Below are positions 38,955 through 47,282 of a stretch of DNA of 64,000 bases, one piece after another. Source of the stretch: Pseudomonas sp. ICMP 561 (GTDB taxonomy: Bacteria > Pseudomonadota > Gammaproteobacteria > Pseudomonadales > Pseudomonadaceae). A program made the position numbers and the translations under genes. Numbering within the stretch: the first letter of the stretch is position 1; every line of letters starts with the position of its first letter. The stretch lies in the NCBI RefSeq assembly GCF_002699985.1, contig NZ_LKBT01000023.1:405520-469519 (forward strand), in the 5' to 3' direction. The notes beneath the pieces were generated by a model. The model was not told the origin of the DNA. It did not search any database and saw only the letters and a program-made list of their open reading frames with translations.

Positions 38955-38984
38955 TTGACAGCTTTTTGGAGCCCTTGTTATAAA
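38955..38984 (+). promoter_or_regulatory. Strong sigma-70 promoter of hupB
   Basis: TTGACA (38955-38960), 18-bp spacer, TATAAA (38979-38984): near consensus and about 100 bp before the hupB start, allowing high HU expression independent of lon. Confidence 0.75.
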
Positions 38985-39081
38985 GCGGCTCTTCTAAGCG
39001 CCTGTAGGCCATTCAGCGCTCGTTTTTGCTACACCAAAAAAACTTAGAAACATACTCAAAATAGAGATAAGGGGACTTAGA

Positions 39082-39354
39082 GTGAACAAGTCGGAACTGA
39101 TTGATGCTATCGCCGCATCCGCTGATATCCCGAAAGCTGCTGCTGGCCGTGCGCTGGACGCAGTAATCGAATCCGTCACTGGCGCTCTCAAGGCTGGCGA
39201 CTCCGTTGTACTGGTTGGTTTCGGTACCTTCTCCGTTACTGATCGTCCAGCACGTATCGGTCGCAACCCTCAAACGGGTAAGACGCTGGAAATCGCTGCT
39301 GCCAAAAAGCCAGGTTTCAAAGCCGGTAAAGCACTGAAAGAAGCTGTCAACTAA
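39082..39354 (+). CDS. hupB: DNA-binding protein HU-beta
   Basis: A 90-residue nucleoid protein. MNKSELIDAIAASADIPKA start, the flexible arm region RPARIGRNPQTGK, and the KPGFKAGKALKEAVN end are characteristic. The start codon is GTG, preceded by AAGGGG. Confidence 0.97.
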   Translation: MNKSELIDAIAASADIPKAAAGRALDAVIESVTGALKAGDSVVLVGFGTFSVTDRPARIGRNPQTGKTLEIAAAKKPGFKAGKALKEAVN

Positions 39355-39404
39355 GTTCTCAAAGCCTTTGCCCAACCGATCAGGATTCACTCTGTATCGG
39401 CAGC

Positions 39405-39479
39405 GAAGCGGTAGTGCGGCTGGTCTGAATCCGGCCTGACACACCCGGGTCGTGGGTTTCAGCCCCGTCCGCTTCGCCA
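39405..39479 (+). pseudogene. Decayed tRNA-Asp (tRNA pseudogene)
   Basis: 75 nt, ending CCA, with a perfect 7-bp acceptor stem GAAGCGG/CCGCTTC. Aligned to canonical bacterial tRNA-Asp it keeps GCGGTAGT, CCGGCCTG-CAC and the GTCCG end, but the D-arm is altered and shortened, the anticodon reads GAC instead of GTC, the 3' anticodon stem is changed with a base lost nearby, and the T-loop TTCGA has become TTTCA. Tertiary contacts needed for function are gone. A terminator follows at 39488. A functional tRNA-Val(GAC) reading is unlikely because all identity elements look like Asp. Confidence 0.75.
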
Positions 39480-39487
39480 GTTACGAG

Positions 39488-39515
39488 AAGGCGCATCCTC
39501 GGATGCGCCTTTCTT
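39488..39515 (+). terminator. Terminator after the tRNA relic
   Basis: AAGGCGCATCC-TC-GGATGCGCCTT then TCTTCT, 8 bp past the CCA end of the tRNA-like segment. Confidence 0.85.
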
Positions 39516-39576
39516 CTATCCGCTTTCTACCCACGCTCCGCGGTTGGTTAGTCAGTACAACCGTTTTGGGGGACGC

Positions 39577-41448
39577 ATGCTGCAGAACATCAGGGACAAT
39601 TCACAAGGCTGGATTGCCAAGACCATTATCGGAATCATCATCGCATTGATGGCGTTGACCGGATTCGATGCGATTTTTACCGCAACCAGTACCGCTCAGG
39701 ATGCTGCCAAGGTCAACGGTGACGAGATCACCAAGACCGAGCTGAGCCAGGCGATCGATATGCAACGGCGTCAGCTGGTGCAACAGTTGGGCAAGGATTT
39801 CGATCCTGCTCTGCTCGATGAAAAAATGCTTCACGACTCGGCCCTGAAAGGTCTGGTTGATCGCAAGCTGTTGCTTCAAGGCGCCGACAACGCGAAGTTC
39901 TCCTTCTCGGAAGCTGCGCTGGATCAGCAGATTTTGCAGACGCCTGAGTTTCAGGTAGACGGCAAATTCAACGCTGACCGTTTCGATCAGGTAATCCGTC
40001 AACTCGGCTTCACCCGGATGCAGTTCCGCCAGATGCTGGCTCAGGAAATGCTGATCGGTCAGGTCCGTGCCGGTGTTGCCGGTAGCGCATTTGTCACGGA
40101 TGCTCAGGTAGATGCATTTGCCCGTCTGGAAAAACAGACGCGCGATTTTGCTTCGCTGACGCTGACTGCCGATGCCTCCGCTGTCAAAGTGACCGACGAC
40201 GAAGTCAAGGCTCACTACGACGAGCACGCCAAAGAGTTCATGAGCCCCGAGCAAGTGGTGCTTGATTACGTCGAGCTGAAGAAGTCTGACTTCTTCGACA
40301 AGGTGAAGGTCAAGGACGAAGACTTGCAGGCGGCTTATCAGAAAGAAATTGCCAATCTCGCTGAGCAGCGTCGTGGCGCGCACATCCTCATCGATGTGAA
40401 CGACAAGATGACTGACGAGCAGGCCAAGGCAAAGATTGAAGAAATTCAACAGCGCCTGGCCAAGGGTGAAGATTTTGCCGCGCTGGCCAAAGAGTTCTCT
40501 CAGGATCCGGGTTCGGCATCCAAGGGTGGCGATCTGGGCTACGCAGGCAAGGGTGTCTACGATCCGGCCTTTGAAGAGGCGCTGTATGCGCTGAACAAGG
40601 ACCAAGTGTCGGCACCGGTGCGCAGTGATTTCGGTTGGCACTTGATCAAGCTGTTGGGCGTTGAAGCACCTTCAGTGCCGAGCTTTGCCAGTTTGAAAGA
40701 GAAACTGACCAATGATCTGAAGTCGCAGCAAGTCGAACAGCGTTTCGTCGAGGCTGCCAAGCAACTCGAAGACTCCGCGTTCGAAGCATCCGATCTGGCT
40801 CAGCCGGCTCAGGATCTGGGTCTGAAAGTGCAGACGACTGCGCCGTTCGGTCGTGAAGGTGGTGAGGGCCTGACGGCTAACCGTGCGGTCATTCAGGCAG
40901 CTTTCAGTCCGGAAGTGCTGGAGGAGGGCTCCAACAGCAGCGCGCTGGAGCTGGATCCTGAAACCATTCTGGTGGTCCGCTCCAAGGAACACCGCATGCC
41001 GGAACAGCTGCCTCTGGAAGCTGTAGCCGCTGCGATTCGTACCAAGTTGGTCAAAGACCACGCTGCTGAAGCCGTCAAGGCCAAAGGCGAAGCGCTGTTG
41101 GCTGGTCTGCGTGACGGCAAGACGCCGCTCGCTGCCAAGCAGGATGGTCACAGCTGGAAAGTGATGGAAGCGGTTACTCGCGGTCAGGAAGGTGTAGATC
41201 CTGCCGTACTGCAAGCGTTGTTCCGTATGCCCAAGCCTGAAGGCAAGGACAAACCGGAATTCACCAGCCTTTCGCTGGCCGATGGCAGTTTCGTGATCGT
41301 TCGCCTCAATGGCGTCAACGAGGCTGCACCGGCAACGGATGCAGAGAAATCCCAGTACCGTCGCTTCCTGGCGTCGCGTGCCGGTCAGCAGGATTTCGCT
41401 GCTTACCGTGCACAGCTGGAAAGCAAGGCCAAGATCGAACGCTTCTGA
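39577..41448 (+). CDS. ppiD: Periplasmic chaperone PpiD (membrane-anchored PPIase)
   Basis: A 623-residue protein anchored by one N-terminal helix (about residues 12-34, TIIGIIIALMALTGFDAIF region). A SurA-like N-terminal domain is followed by a parvulin domain at about 265-355 (AHILIDV, EDFAALAKEFSQDPGS, GDLGYAG). It assists outer-membrane and periplasmic protein folding at the Sec translocon. The ATG at 39577 follows GGGGGA; the frame opening at 39544 adds residues before the anchor and is rejected. Confidence 0.95.
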   Translation: MLQNIRDNSQGWIAKTIIGIIIALMALTGFDAIFTATSTAQDAAKVNGDEITKTELSQAIDMQRRQLVQQLGKDFDPALLDEKMLHDSALKGLVDRKLLLQGADNAKFSFSEAALDQQILQTPEFQVDGKFNADRFDQVIRQLGFTRMQFRQMLAQEMLIGQVRAGVAGSAFVTDAQVDAFARLEKQTRDFASLTLTADASAVKVTDDEVKAHYDEHAKEFMSPEQVVLDYVELKKSDFFDKVKVKDEDLQAAYQKEIANLAEQRRGAHILIDVNDKMTDEQAKAKIEEIQQRLAKGEDFAALAKEFSQDPGSASKGGDLGYAGKGVYDPAFEEALYALNKDQVSAPVRSDFGWHLIKLLGVEAPSVPSFASLKEKLTNDLKSQQVEQRFVEAAKQLEDSAFEASDLAQPAQDLGLKVQTTAPFGREGGEGLTANRAVIQAAFSPEVLEEGSNSSALELDPETILVVRSKEHRMPEQLPLEAVAAAIRTKLVKDHAAEAVKAKGEALLAGLRDGKTPLAAKQDGHSWKVMEAVTRGQEGVDPAVLQALFRMPKPEGKDKPEFTSLSLADGSFVIVRLNGVNEAAPATDAEKSQYRRFLASRAGQQDFAAYRAQLESKAKIERF

Positions 41449-41473
41449 TGGTTTGATTTTTGCGCTAGTAAAG

Positions 41474-41500
41474 AAGGCCGCTCATTGAGCGGCCTTTTTT
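41474..41500 (+). terminator. Terminator after ppiD
   Basis: AAGGCCGCTC-ATT-GAGCGGCCTT followed by T-run, 25 bp past the stop. Confidence 0.92.
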
Positions 41501-41796
41501 GTTCGCTTTCGAAGGTGTATTGCCGCAGGAAAACGCCCCTCGTGCGCCTACAGATCAAATGTTTGCTGCGCGACAGCGCGGTGTCAGTGACACCGGGGCG
41601 GCACCTGCAGGGCTGGGTTCAATCCAGGATTTGCATTTTTTGACAGGTGCTCCCATTCAATCCACGAGGTGCGATTTCAACATTTCGAATCTGCAAAAAC
41701 TCTCGCCGCGCCCACAGCTGTACTGCTGCCTTCAATCAGGTTGACCCACTGACGCATTCGTTTAAGGTGCTTTTACTGGATTAAAAGGAGAATCTC
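41501..41796. other. Gap between ppiD and the Gfo/Idh gene
   Basis: About 300 bp with no recognisable gene; an 81-codon open frame on the plus strand (from 41499) begins inside the terminator and lacks coding character. Sequence before 41797 has AAGGAG as the oxidoreductase ribosome binding site. Confidence 0.5.
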
Positions 41797-42816
41797 ATGC
41801 GTATTGGCTTGGTCGGCTACGGCAAAGGCGGGCGCTATTTTCACGCGCCATTGATCGCCAGTCTGAGAGAGGCGACCTTTGTCGGCGTCGTCACTCGATC
41901 GGCAGAGCGGCGGGCTGAGCTCGCCCAGGATCATCCAGGTGCCCAGGCGTTTGACAGTCTGGCCGATCTGGTCGCTGCAGGTGTTGATGCCGTAGCGATC
42001 TCTACACCCATGGCTTCCAGGCCAGACTTGATCCGGGAGGCTATTGAGTCAGGCGTTGCTGTGGTCAGCGACAAGCCCTTTGCTGCCGATGCGGCGCAGG
42101 CTCAGGCGCTGGTGGAACTGGCCGAGCGCAAAGGAGTGATGCTTAGCGTTTACCAGAACCGTCGCTGGGACTCAGACTTTCTGACCATGCGTAAACTGAT
42201 CGACGAGGGGAGGCTGGGTGAAATCACCCGCTTTGAATCCCGGGTTGAACGCTATTCGCCTAAATCGGTAGGTAAGGCTGCGGGTGGAGGCATGTTGCGC
42301 GATCTGGGCAGCCATCTGGTGGATCAAGCGCTGTTGCTGTTCGGACCGGTGGCGAGGGTTTACGCAGAGCTGGAGTTCTCAGCCCCCGATCAACCTTTCG
42401 ATCATCAGTTTTTCGTCTCCCTGACCCATGCAAATGGCGTGGTCTCGCATTTGTGGGGCAGTTGTCTGCAAAACGCTCCAGGGCCGCGATTCCGGGTCAA
42501 CGGGTCCGGCGGCTGTTACACCGTCGAGGGCCTGGACTGTCAGGAAGAGGCCGCGTTGGCGGGGCTGACGCCAGAGTCGGAAGGCAAGCGCTGGGGCGTT
42601 GAAGATCAGCAGCGTTGGGGCTGGTTTTTACAAGGTGAACACCGTGAGCGTGTCCCTACGGAGCGAGGCTGTTGGCCGGAGTTTTACCAGCAACTTCAGG
42701 CTGCTCTTGCAGGTGAGGGGGTTAATCCGGTCAATCCACACGACGCGGTCGCGTCGGCAAAGGTGCTCGATGCTGCGCGGTTGAGTGCGCTGGAAGGGCG
42801 AGTCGTAGGCTTATAG
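41797..42816 (+). CDS. Gfo/Idh/MocA family NAD(P)-dependent oxidoreductase
   Basis: A 339-residue soluble dehydrogenase. Rossmann nucleotide-binding start MRIGLVGYGKGGRYFHAPLI (YGKGGR form as in the YdgJ/YvaA-like subgroup), the SDKPFAADAAQAQ loop with the catalytic-type Lys, and YQNRRWDSDFLTMRKL followed by the beta-sheet domain with GGGMLRDLGSHLVDQAL. Substrate unknown; relatives act on sugars or inositols. AAGGAG precedes the ATG. Monocistronic by appearance. Confidence 0.9.
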   Translation: MRIGLVGYGKGGRYFHAPLIASLREATFVGVVTRSAERRAELAQDHPGAQAFDSLADLVAAGVDAVAISTPMASRPDLIREAIESGVAVVSDKPFAADAAQAQALVELAERKGVMLSVYQNRRWDSDFLTMRKLIDEGRLGEITRFESRVERYSPKSVGKAAGGGMLRDLGSHLVDQALLLFGPVARVYAELEFSAPDQPFDHQFFVSLTHANGVVSHLWGSCLQNAPGPRFRVNGSGGCYTVEGLDCQEEAALAGLTPESEGKRWGVEDQQRWGWFLQGEHRERVPTERGCWPEFYQQLQAALAGEGVNPVNPHDAVASAKVLDAARLSALEGRVVGL

Positions 42817-43205
42817 GCCTCAGGCATCCCCCTACCTAATGGCGAATGGCTTTACCTTGATGGCCATTGGCGCTTATATTCGGGAAATCATCAAGGAAGT
42901 GGGCATCATTCAGGGCAACTTCGTTCGCACGAGCTGACCAGGACGCTGTCGAATCGCTGCTAAAGGGCCAATCCGGGCCCTTTTTGCTTTGCCGGATTTA
43001 ATGGAGTGCGGTGATGGCTGGCGTTTATTTGTCGGCTAATTGGCGCTTGTTTAGCAAATGAGTTGCCGACTGCCCAAGGCGGCCTTAGACTGCCGCCCCT
43101 CGTAAATTGAGTGCCAGGTGGCGCTTGGAGACTATGGCGCTTTTACGGCATCGCAGAGCCGCTCCTTAATTCGCCTTAATGCACGTTTTTTTTATAGAGA
43201 AATCA
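42817..43205 (+). other. Gap with a 32-residue open frame and a terminator
   Basis: ATG at 42839 to TGA at 42937 encodes 32 residues starting MANGFTLMAIGAYIREIIK, with helical, protein-like composition but no ribosome binding site; it may be a remnant of a lost gene. A hairpin AAGGGCC-N6-GGCCCTT with T-run at 42963-42986 follows. The rest, to the DksA-like start, shows nothing recognisable. Confidence 0.4.
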
Positions 43206-43610
43206 ATGACAAAGGAAAAGTTGCTGGCCATGCCGGCCGATGACTACATGAATGCCGAACAGCATGCTTTCTTCGTCGAGCTGTTGCAGGGTATGAAGGT
43301 TGAAATCCACGAGCGCATCGAGCAGAGCCGCATTGCTATCGAGAGCCTGGATACGCCTGCCGATCCTGCCGACGCTGCTTCAGTTGAAGAAGAGCGTCAC
43401 TGGCTGGTCAATGTGATCGATCGTGATCAGCGCATGCTTCCCCAGTTGGAAATGGCGTTGTCACGCATTGCCGATGACAGCTTTGGCTGGTGTGACGACA
43501 GCGGTGAGCCGATTGGTCTCAAGCGTCTGTTGATCAGCCCGACCACCAAGTACTGCATCGAGGCGCAAGAACGTCACGAGCAGATCGACAAGCATCAGCG
43601 TCAAGCCTGA
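43206..43610 (+). CDS. DksA/TraR-family protein lacking a full zinc finger (DksA2-like)
   Basis: A 134-residue DksA-type regulator that would bind RNA polymerase through the secondary channel. The coiled coil spans about residues 30-90 with a DPADAASVEEE tip, the acidic residues used by DksA. Where classical DksA has CXXC-X17-CXXC, this has CDDS-X17-CIEA, one Cys per half, like the zinc-independent DksA2 of P. aeruginosa (CXXT/CXXA). I prefer the ATG at 43206 (MTKEKLLAMPADDYM) over 43179, since the upstream residues MHVFFIEKS are unlike the family. A terminator follows. Confidence 0.85.
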   Translation: MTKEKLLAMPADDYMNAEQHAFFVELLQGMKVEIHERIEQSRIAIESLDTPADPADAASVEEERHWLVNVIDRDQRMLPQLEMALSRIADDSFGWCDDSGEPIGLKRLLISPTTKYCIEAQERHEQIDKHQRQA

Positions 43611-43618
43611 TCATGCAG

Positions 43619-43646
43619 GGCGGTGGGGCCTTATGGCCCCGCCGCC
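43619..43646 (+). terminator. Terminator after the dksA-like gene
   Basis: GGCGGTGGGGCC-TTAT-GGCCCCGCCGCC stem (one G-T pair) followed by TGTTTGTT. Confidence 0.85.
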
Positions 43647-43878
43647 TGTTTGTTCTGCGACGTAAAGCAACTCATACCGCTATGTCCCGGTTTCATCCTC
43701 TTCTGTGTTATCCCTCGCCTTCCCGATTGCCAACGCGTAATCAACCTGTTTTCAGCAACCACACTTCTGTTGATCGCCCACCCGTTCAGACCCGAAAGCA
43801 ATATTGAGTCATGGCGAAAAGCCTTTATCTGGCGTCTAATGCAGACACAATAAAGATAAGCATGACGGAGTCGCGCAA

Positions 43879-45492
43879 ATGGTCGCAAACGGAACTGTGG
43901 TCAATTCAACGCCTGAGCATCAGCCCGGGAAGGTATCCGGCAATACGCTGCGCGCTTGGTTGATACCTGCATTACAAAGTCTCGCGCTGGGATGTCTCTT
44001 CATCGCCATGGGACTTGTTGAGGTGTCGACTTATCTTGCGGTGCCATTGGCGCTTTTGTTTATCTGGCTGCCGCGCTTATTTTCAAACGGACCCCAGCCT
44101 GTGAATGCGCAGGACGGACGCGCCGAGATCAATCGTCTGACCCGAGACTTGTCGCGTTCTACCAGCCATAACGCGTTATCGGCTGCAGGCGTGGCGTTTT
44201 CCGTGAAGCAACTGGCCAGCCGGCTGAAGTCGCAGCTCAGTGCTGCGGAAAAGATTGTCTCCAGCGCCGATGTAATGATCGCGACCGAGCAACAGGCTGC
44301 TCAACTCAGTCAGTTGGCGCTCGACGCTTCCGTGAAGATGCGGCAGAGCAGCGAGGCAGGTAGAGGCGTGCTGGGCGAGTCAATCACCCGTATGCACTCA
44401 CTCAGCAAGCGTGCGGTCAGCAGTCGCCAGTTCATTGAAGAGCTAAGCCAGCGAAGTGAAGAAATCCAGCGCGTGACGCTGGTGATTCAATCCATCGCCA
44501 GTCAAACCAATCTGCTGGCCCTTAACGCGGCCATCGAGGCGGCGAGGGCGGGTGAGCATGGCCGCGGCTTCGCCGTAGTCGCCGACGAGGTCCGCGGGCT
44601 GGCAGGACGTACCGCCAGCGCAACCGAGGAAGTCGGGCAGATGGTCGCCGATATTCAGAACCGTACTGTGCAGGTGGTTGAACAGATCCGTCAGTTGTCG
44701 TCCGATCTGGACAGTGGGGTCGGTCAGGTCGAGCTTACCGGCCAGCACCTTGAGAACATCGCCCGGCTGGCGGCCGGGGTTGAATCGCAAATAGGCGAAA
44801 TTGCGCAGGGTGCCGAGACCAATCAGGAGCAACTGTCCAGCTTGTTTGTTGCGGTACAGCAGATGCGCAGCGATCTGGCGATCAGCGACGAGCAGACGCG
44901 CAAACTGGCTGATGCTGCGGTACAGATGGAAGGTCAGGCTGAAACGATCAGTGAACGCCTGGCGGAGGTTGGGCTGGACGACTATCACCAGCGTGTCTAC
45001 GACCTGGCCCGGGAGGGGGCCAGTCAGATTGCGGCAAAATTCGAAGCGGATGTCGACGCAAACCGGATCACGATGAATGACTTGTTCGACCGTAGCTATC
45101 AGCCGGTCGCCAATACCCGGCCCGCCAAATTCCAGACCCGCTTTGATCGTTACACCGATGAGGTCTTGCCTGCGATTCAGGAGCCTGTTCTGTCACGTCA
45201 TGACGGTCTGGTTTTTGTCATTGCCTGCACCCCTGAGGGTTATGTGCCCACCCATAACAAAGCCTTCAGTCAACCGCTGACAGGCGATGTCGCTGTCGAT
45301 ACGGTGAAAAGTCGCAGCAAGCGCAAATTCGATGATCGCACCGGTATTCGCTGCGGCAGTCACCAGCAGGCGGTACTGCTGCAAACCTATACCCGTGACA
45401 CGGGTGAGCTCATGCATGATTTGTCCGTACCTATTATGGTCAAAGGGCGTCATTGGGGTGGTCTGCGGATGGGCTATAGGCCACAAACGTAA
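43879..45492 (+). CDS. Methyl-accepting chemotaxis protein with C-terminal globular domain
   Basis: A 537-residue chemoreceptor. Two hydrophobic segments at about residues 33-72 make a short membrane anchor with hardly any periplasmic loop. The signalling domain covers about 85-380, with the conserved tip ASQTNLLALNAAIEAARAGE and GRGFAVVADEVRGLA. Instead of ending there, the chain continues for about 140 residues (MNDLFDRSYQ to the end) as a separate cytoplasmic domain with FVIACTPEGYVPTHN and GIRCGSHQQAVLLQTYTRD, a sensor-like fold I cannot name. No HAMP is obvious. Sensing would be cytoplasmic. GGAG precedes the ATG. Isolated gene. Confidence 0.88.
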   Translation: MVANGTVVNSTPEHQPGKVSGNTLRAWLIPALQSLALGCLFIAMGLVEVSTYLAVPLALLFIWLPRLFSNGPQPVNAQDGRAEINRLTRDLSRSTSHNALSAAGVAFSVKQLASRLKSQLSAAEKIVSSADVMIATEQQAAQLSQLALDASVKMRQSSEAGRGVLGESITRMHSLSKRAVSSRQFIEELSQRSEEIQRVTLVIQSIASQTNLLALNAAIEAARAGEHGRGFAVVADEVRGLAGRTASATEEVGQMVADIQNRTVQVVEQIRQLSSDLDSGVGQVELTGQHLENIARLAAGVESQIGEIAQGAETNQEQLSSLFVAVQQMRSDLAISDEQTRKLADAAVQMEGQAETISERLAEVGLDDYHQRVYDLAREGASQIAAKFEADVDANRITMNDLFDRSYQPVANTRPAKFQTRFDRYTDEVLPAIQEPVLSRHDGLVFVIACTPEGYVPTHNKAFSQPLTGDVAVDTVKSRSKRKFDDRTGIRCGSHQQAVLLQTYTRDTGELMHDLSVPIMVKGRHWGGLRMGYRPQT

Positions 45493-45739
45493 CTATCTCT
45501 GATTCGCGAACTGTCCAGGCAGGCGATTGAGAAATCAGGCTTTTGTAAAGCACGTCTCATGTTCGGGTTGCCTATTATTGTAAGACTTTGTTGTTTTAAT
45601 CTTTCAGGGCTGTAGGAGGTTTCTGAAAGTGTTGTGCCCACGTTGACGAAAGTTTATTGCTGCGCAAGATGCTTATATCAAGGTTTTTTAATTGATTTAA
45701 CGCAGCTTGATGACCTGCTGCGCAATAGGCGGATATGTG

Positions 45740-47212
45740 ATGAAAAATACAAGGAATGTATTGATTGCACAGGGCGCTTCGGGAGCTGCAACACTGGGGG
45801 TGACCGTACGCGTTGGCGTGTTCTTCGATGGTACAGGGAATAATCGCAGCAACAGCCAGATCGGAGCTGATTGCCGGGCCATGGCCGAGATCAGCGCAAA
45901 TAAACATATTGCTGAATGTGGTGGGAGGCACAGTGACCCAAACAGCAGTTACAGTAATGATCTAAGTAACATTGCCAGATTGGCGGATCTCTACTGCAAT
46001 CGACCCGTCGCTAGTAACCTGGGTGACGGTCTTAAAGTGTATTGGCCCATTTATGTGAGCGGGATTGGCACTTTATCGGGGGGGCGTGATTCAGTCTGGC
46101 CTGGACAAAGCTTTGGCCGCGGTAGAACCGGCGTTATTTCCAAAGTCTCACGGGCGGTCGAGAAGCTTGGGGCTCTCCTGACGACATTTTCCCAGCACAA
46201 CCCTGGCTGTTTTATCAGCACTCTGGAACTGGACGTATTTGGTTTCAGTCGGGGGGCTGCTGCTGCCAGGCATTTTGCCAATGAGGTGCTCAAGGAAGAT
46301 AAAGGCGAGCTGGAGCCCATGCTCAATCGGCGTCGAGTGCCACTGAGTCCTGGCTTTTCCTGGCAGAACGGCAGCGTCAGAATGAAAGTGATCGGCCTGT
46401 TTGATACCGTTGCAGCAGTTGGCGGTATCCGGGATATGGGGAATCTTGGAGACGCCCACAATGACAAAGTTAATCTCTACTTGCCCCCCGGGTGCGCCGA
46501 GCAGGTTTTGCATCTGGTCGCCCGCGACGAGGAGCGCCGCAACTTTGCGCTCAACAGTGTCCTGCCACATTGGCCAATGGAAATTGTGCTGCCGGGAGTG
46601 CATTCGGATATCGGCGGTGGCTACCATCCGCAGATGATCGAGAAGGTACTGTTGACCCGACCGATCTGGAGTTTTGTAGAGGGTGCGACTCCCAACGAAT
46701 CAACCCAGGCCTGGCAGCAGGCGTTTGCAGAAATGAAGGGCATGGATCAGGCTGCGTTGATTGATCCAAAAGACGCTGAAGCTTCACTGTCTATAGCCTG
46801 CAAGGAACGCCCGACCAAAGGACCTTACAACAGGGGCGTCGGCAAGGCGGTGATGGCTGCTGTTTGCTTGCAGCGTCAGGTGTTCGGACACCTGTCCAGA
46901 GTCCATCTGCGTGTCATGCATGCGCTTGCGTGTGATGAAGGCGTTCCTTTCAACCCCATTCCTGGCTCACAGGATTTCCTGATCCTGCCTGAACTGCAAG
47001 GTGTCGCCCGCAAGCTGATTGCCTATGCACGAGGGGCGGCTTACTCACTTGATGCAGAAGAGGAACAAATGCTGCGTCATCGTTACATCCATCGATCTGC
47101 GCACTGGGATGCATTGATCGACAGCCGTCACAAATTCAACGACGCTCTGTTTGTGCATGCGCCGCAAAGTGGGGGGCGTGTTCGTTGGCCGAATCAGGAG
47201 GGGCGAGGTTAG
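45740..47212 (+). CDS. DUF2235 / Tle1-type alpha/beta hydrolase (possible T6SS phospholipase effector)
   Basis: A 490-residue protein with every DUF2235 landmark: RVGVFFDGTGNN near residue 30, the nucleophile elbow VFGFSRGAAAARHFAN (Gly-X-Ser-X-Gly), GLFDTVAAVGG, and LPGVHSDIGGGYHP carrying catalytic Asp. This family contains the Tle1 phospholipases delivered by type VI secretion. No signal peptide, VgrG, PAAR, Hcp or recognisable immunity lipoprotein is next to it, so the effector role is inference. The start at 45740 is chosen by proximity to the conserved N-terminus; the frame runs 33 bp further up. The 250-bp leader is clearly richer in A+T than its surroundings. Confidence 0.82.
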   Translation: MKNTRNVLIAQGASGAATLGVTVRVGVFFDGTGNNRSNSQIGADCRAMAEISANKHIAECGGRHSDPNSSYSNDLSNIARLADLYCNRPVASNLGDGLKVYWPIYVSGIGTLSGGRDSVWPGQSFGRGRTGVISKVSRAVEKLGALLTTFSQHNPGCFISTLELDVFGFSRGAAAARHFANEVLKEDKGELEPMLNRRRVPLSPGFSWQNGSVRMKVIGLFDTVAAVGGIRDMGNLGDAHNDKVNLYLPPGCAEQVLHLVARDEERRNFALNSVLPHWPMEIVLPGVHSDIGGGYHPQMIEKVLLTRPIWSFVEGATPNESTQAWQQAFAEMKGMDQAALIDPKDAEASLSIACKERPTKGPYNRGVGKAVMAAVCLQRQVFGHLSRVHLRVMHALACDEGVPFNPIPGSQDFLILPELQGVARKLIAYARGAAYSLDAEEEQMLRHRYIHRSAHWDALIDSRHKFNDALFVHAPQSGGRVRWPNQEGRG

Positions 47213-47234
47213 TTTCACTGGAGATCTTATAGCT

Positions 47235-47276
47235 GCAAAAGCAATGGCCCCGGTTAACCGGGGCCATTGCTTTTGC
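47235..47276. terminator. 42-nt perfect palindrome, bidirectional terminator
   Basis: A perfect inverted repeat centred on GGTTAACC (core GGCCCCGGTTAACCGGGGCC), extended to 21 bp per arm with AAAAGCAAT/ATTGCTTTT flanks. It sits between the tle1-like stop and the DUF2789 stop, so A-rich and T-rich edges can serve both strands. Confidence 0.88.
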
Positions 47277-47282
47277 GAGAGT

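Noticed and set aside
39405..39479. Functional tRNA-Val(GAC) reading of the tRNA-like segment
   Set aside because: The T-loop and D-arm lack invariant bases, and the body resembles tRNA-Asp, so loss of function is more likely than an anticodon switch.
41499..41744. 81-codon plus-strand frame after ppiD
   Set aside because: Starts inside the ppiD terminator and has non-coding composition.
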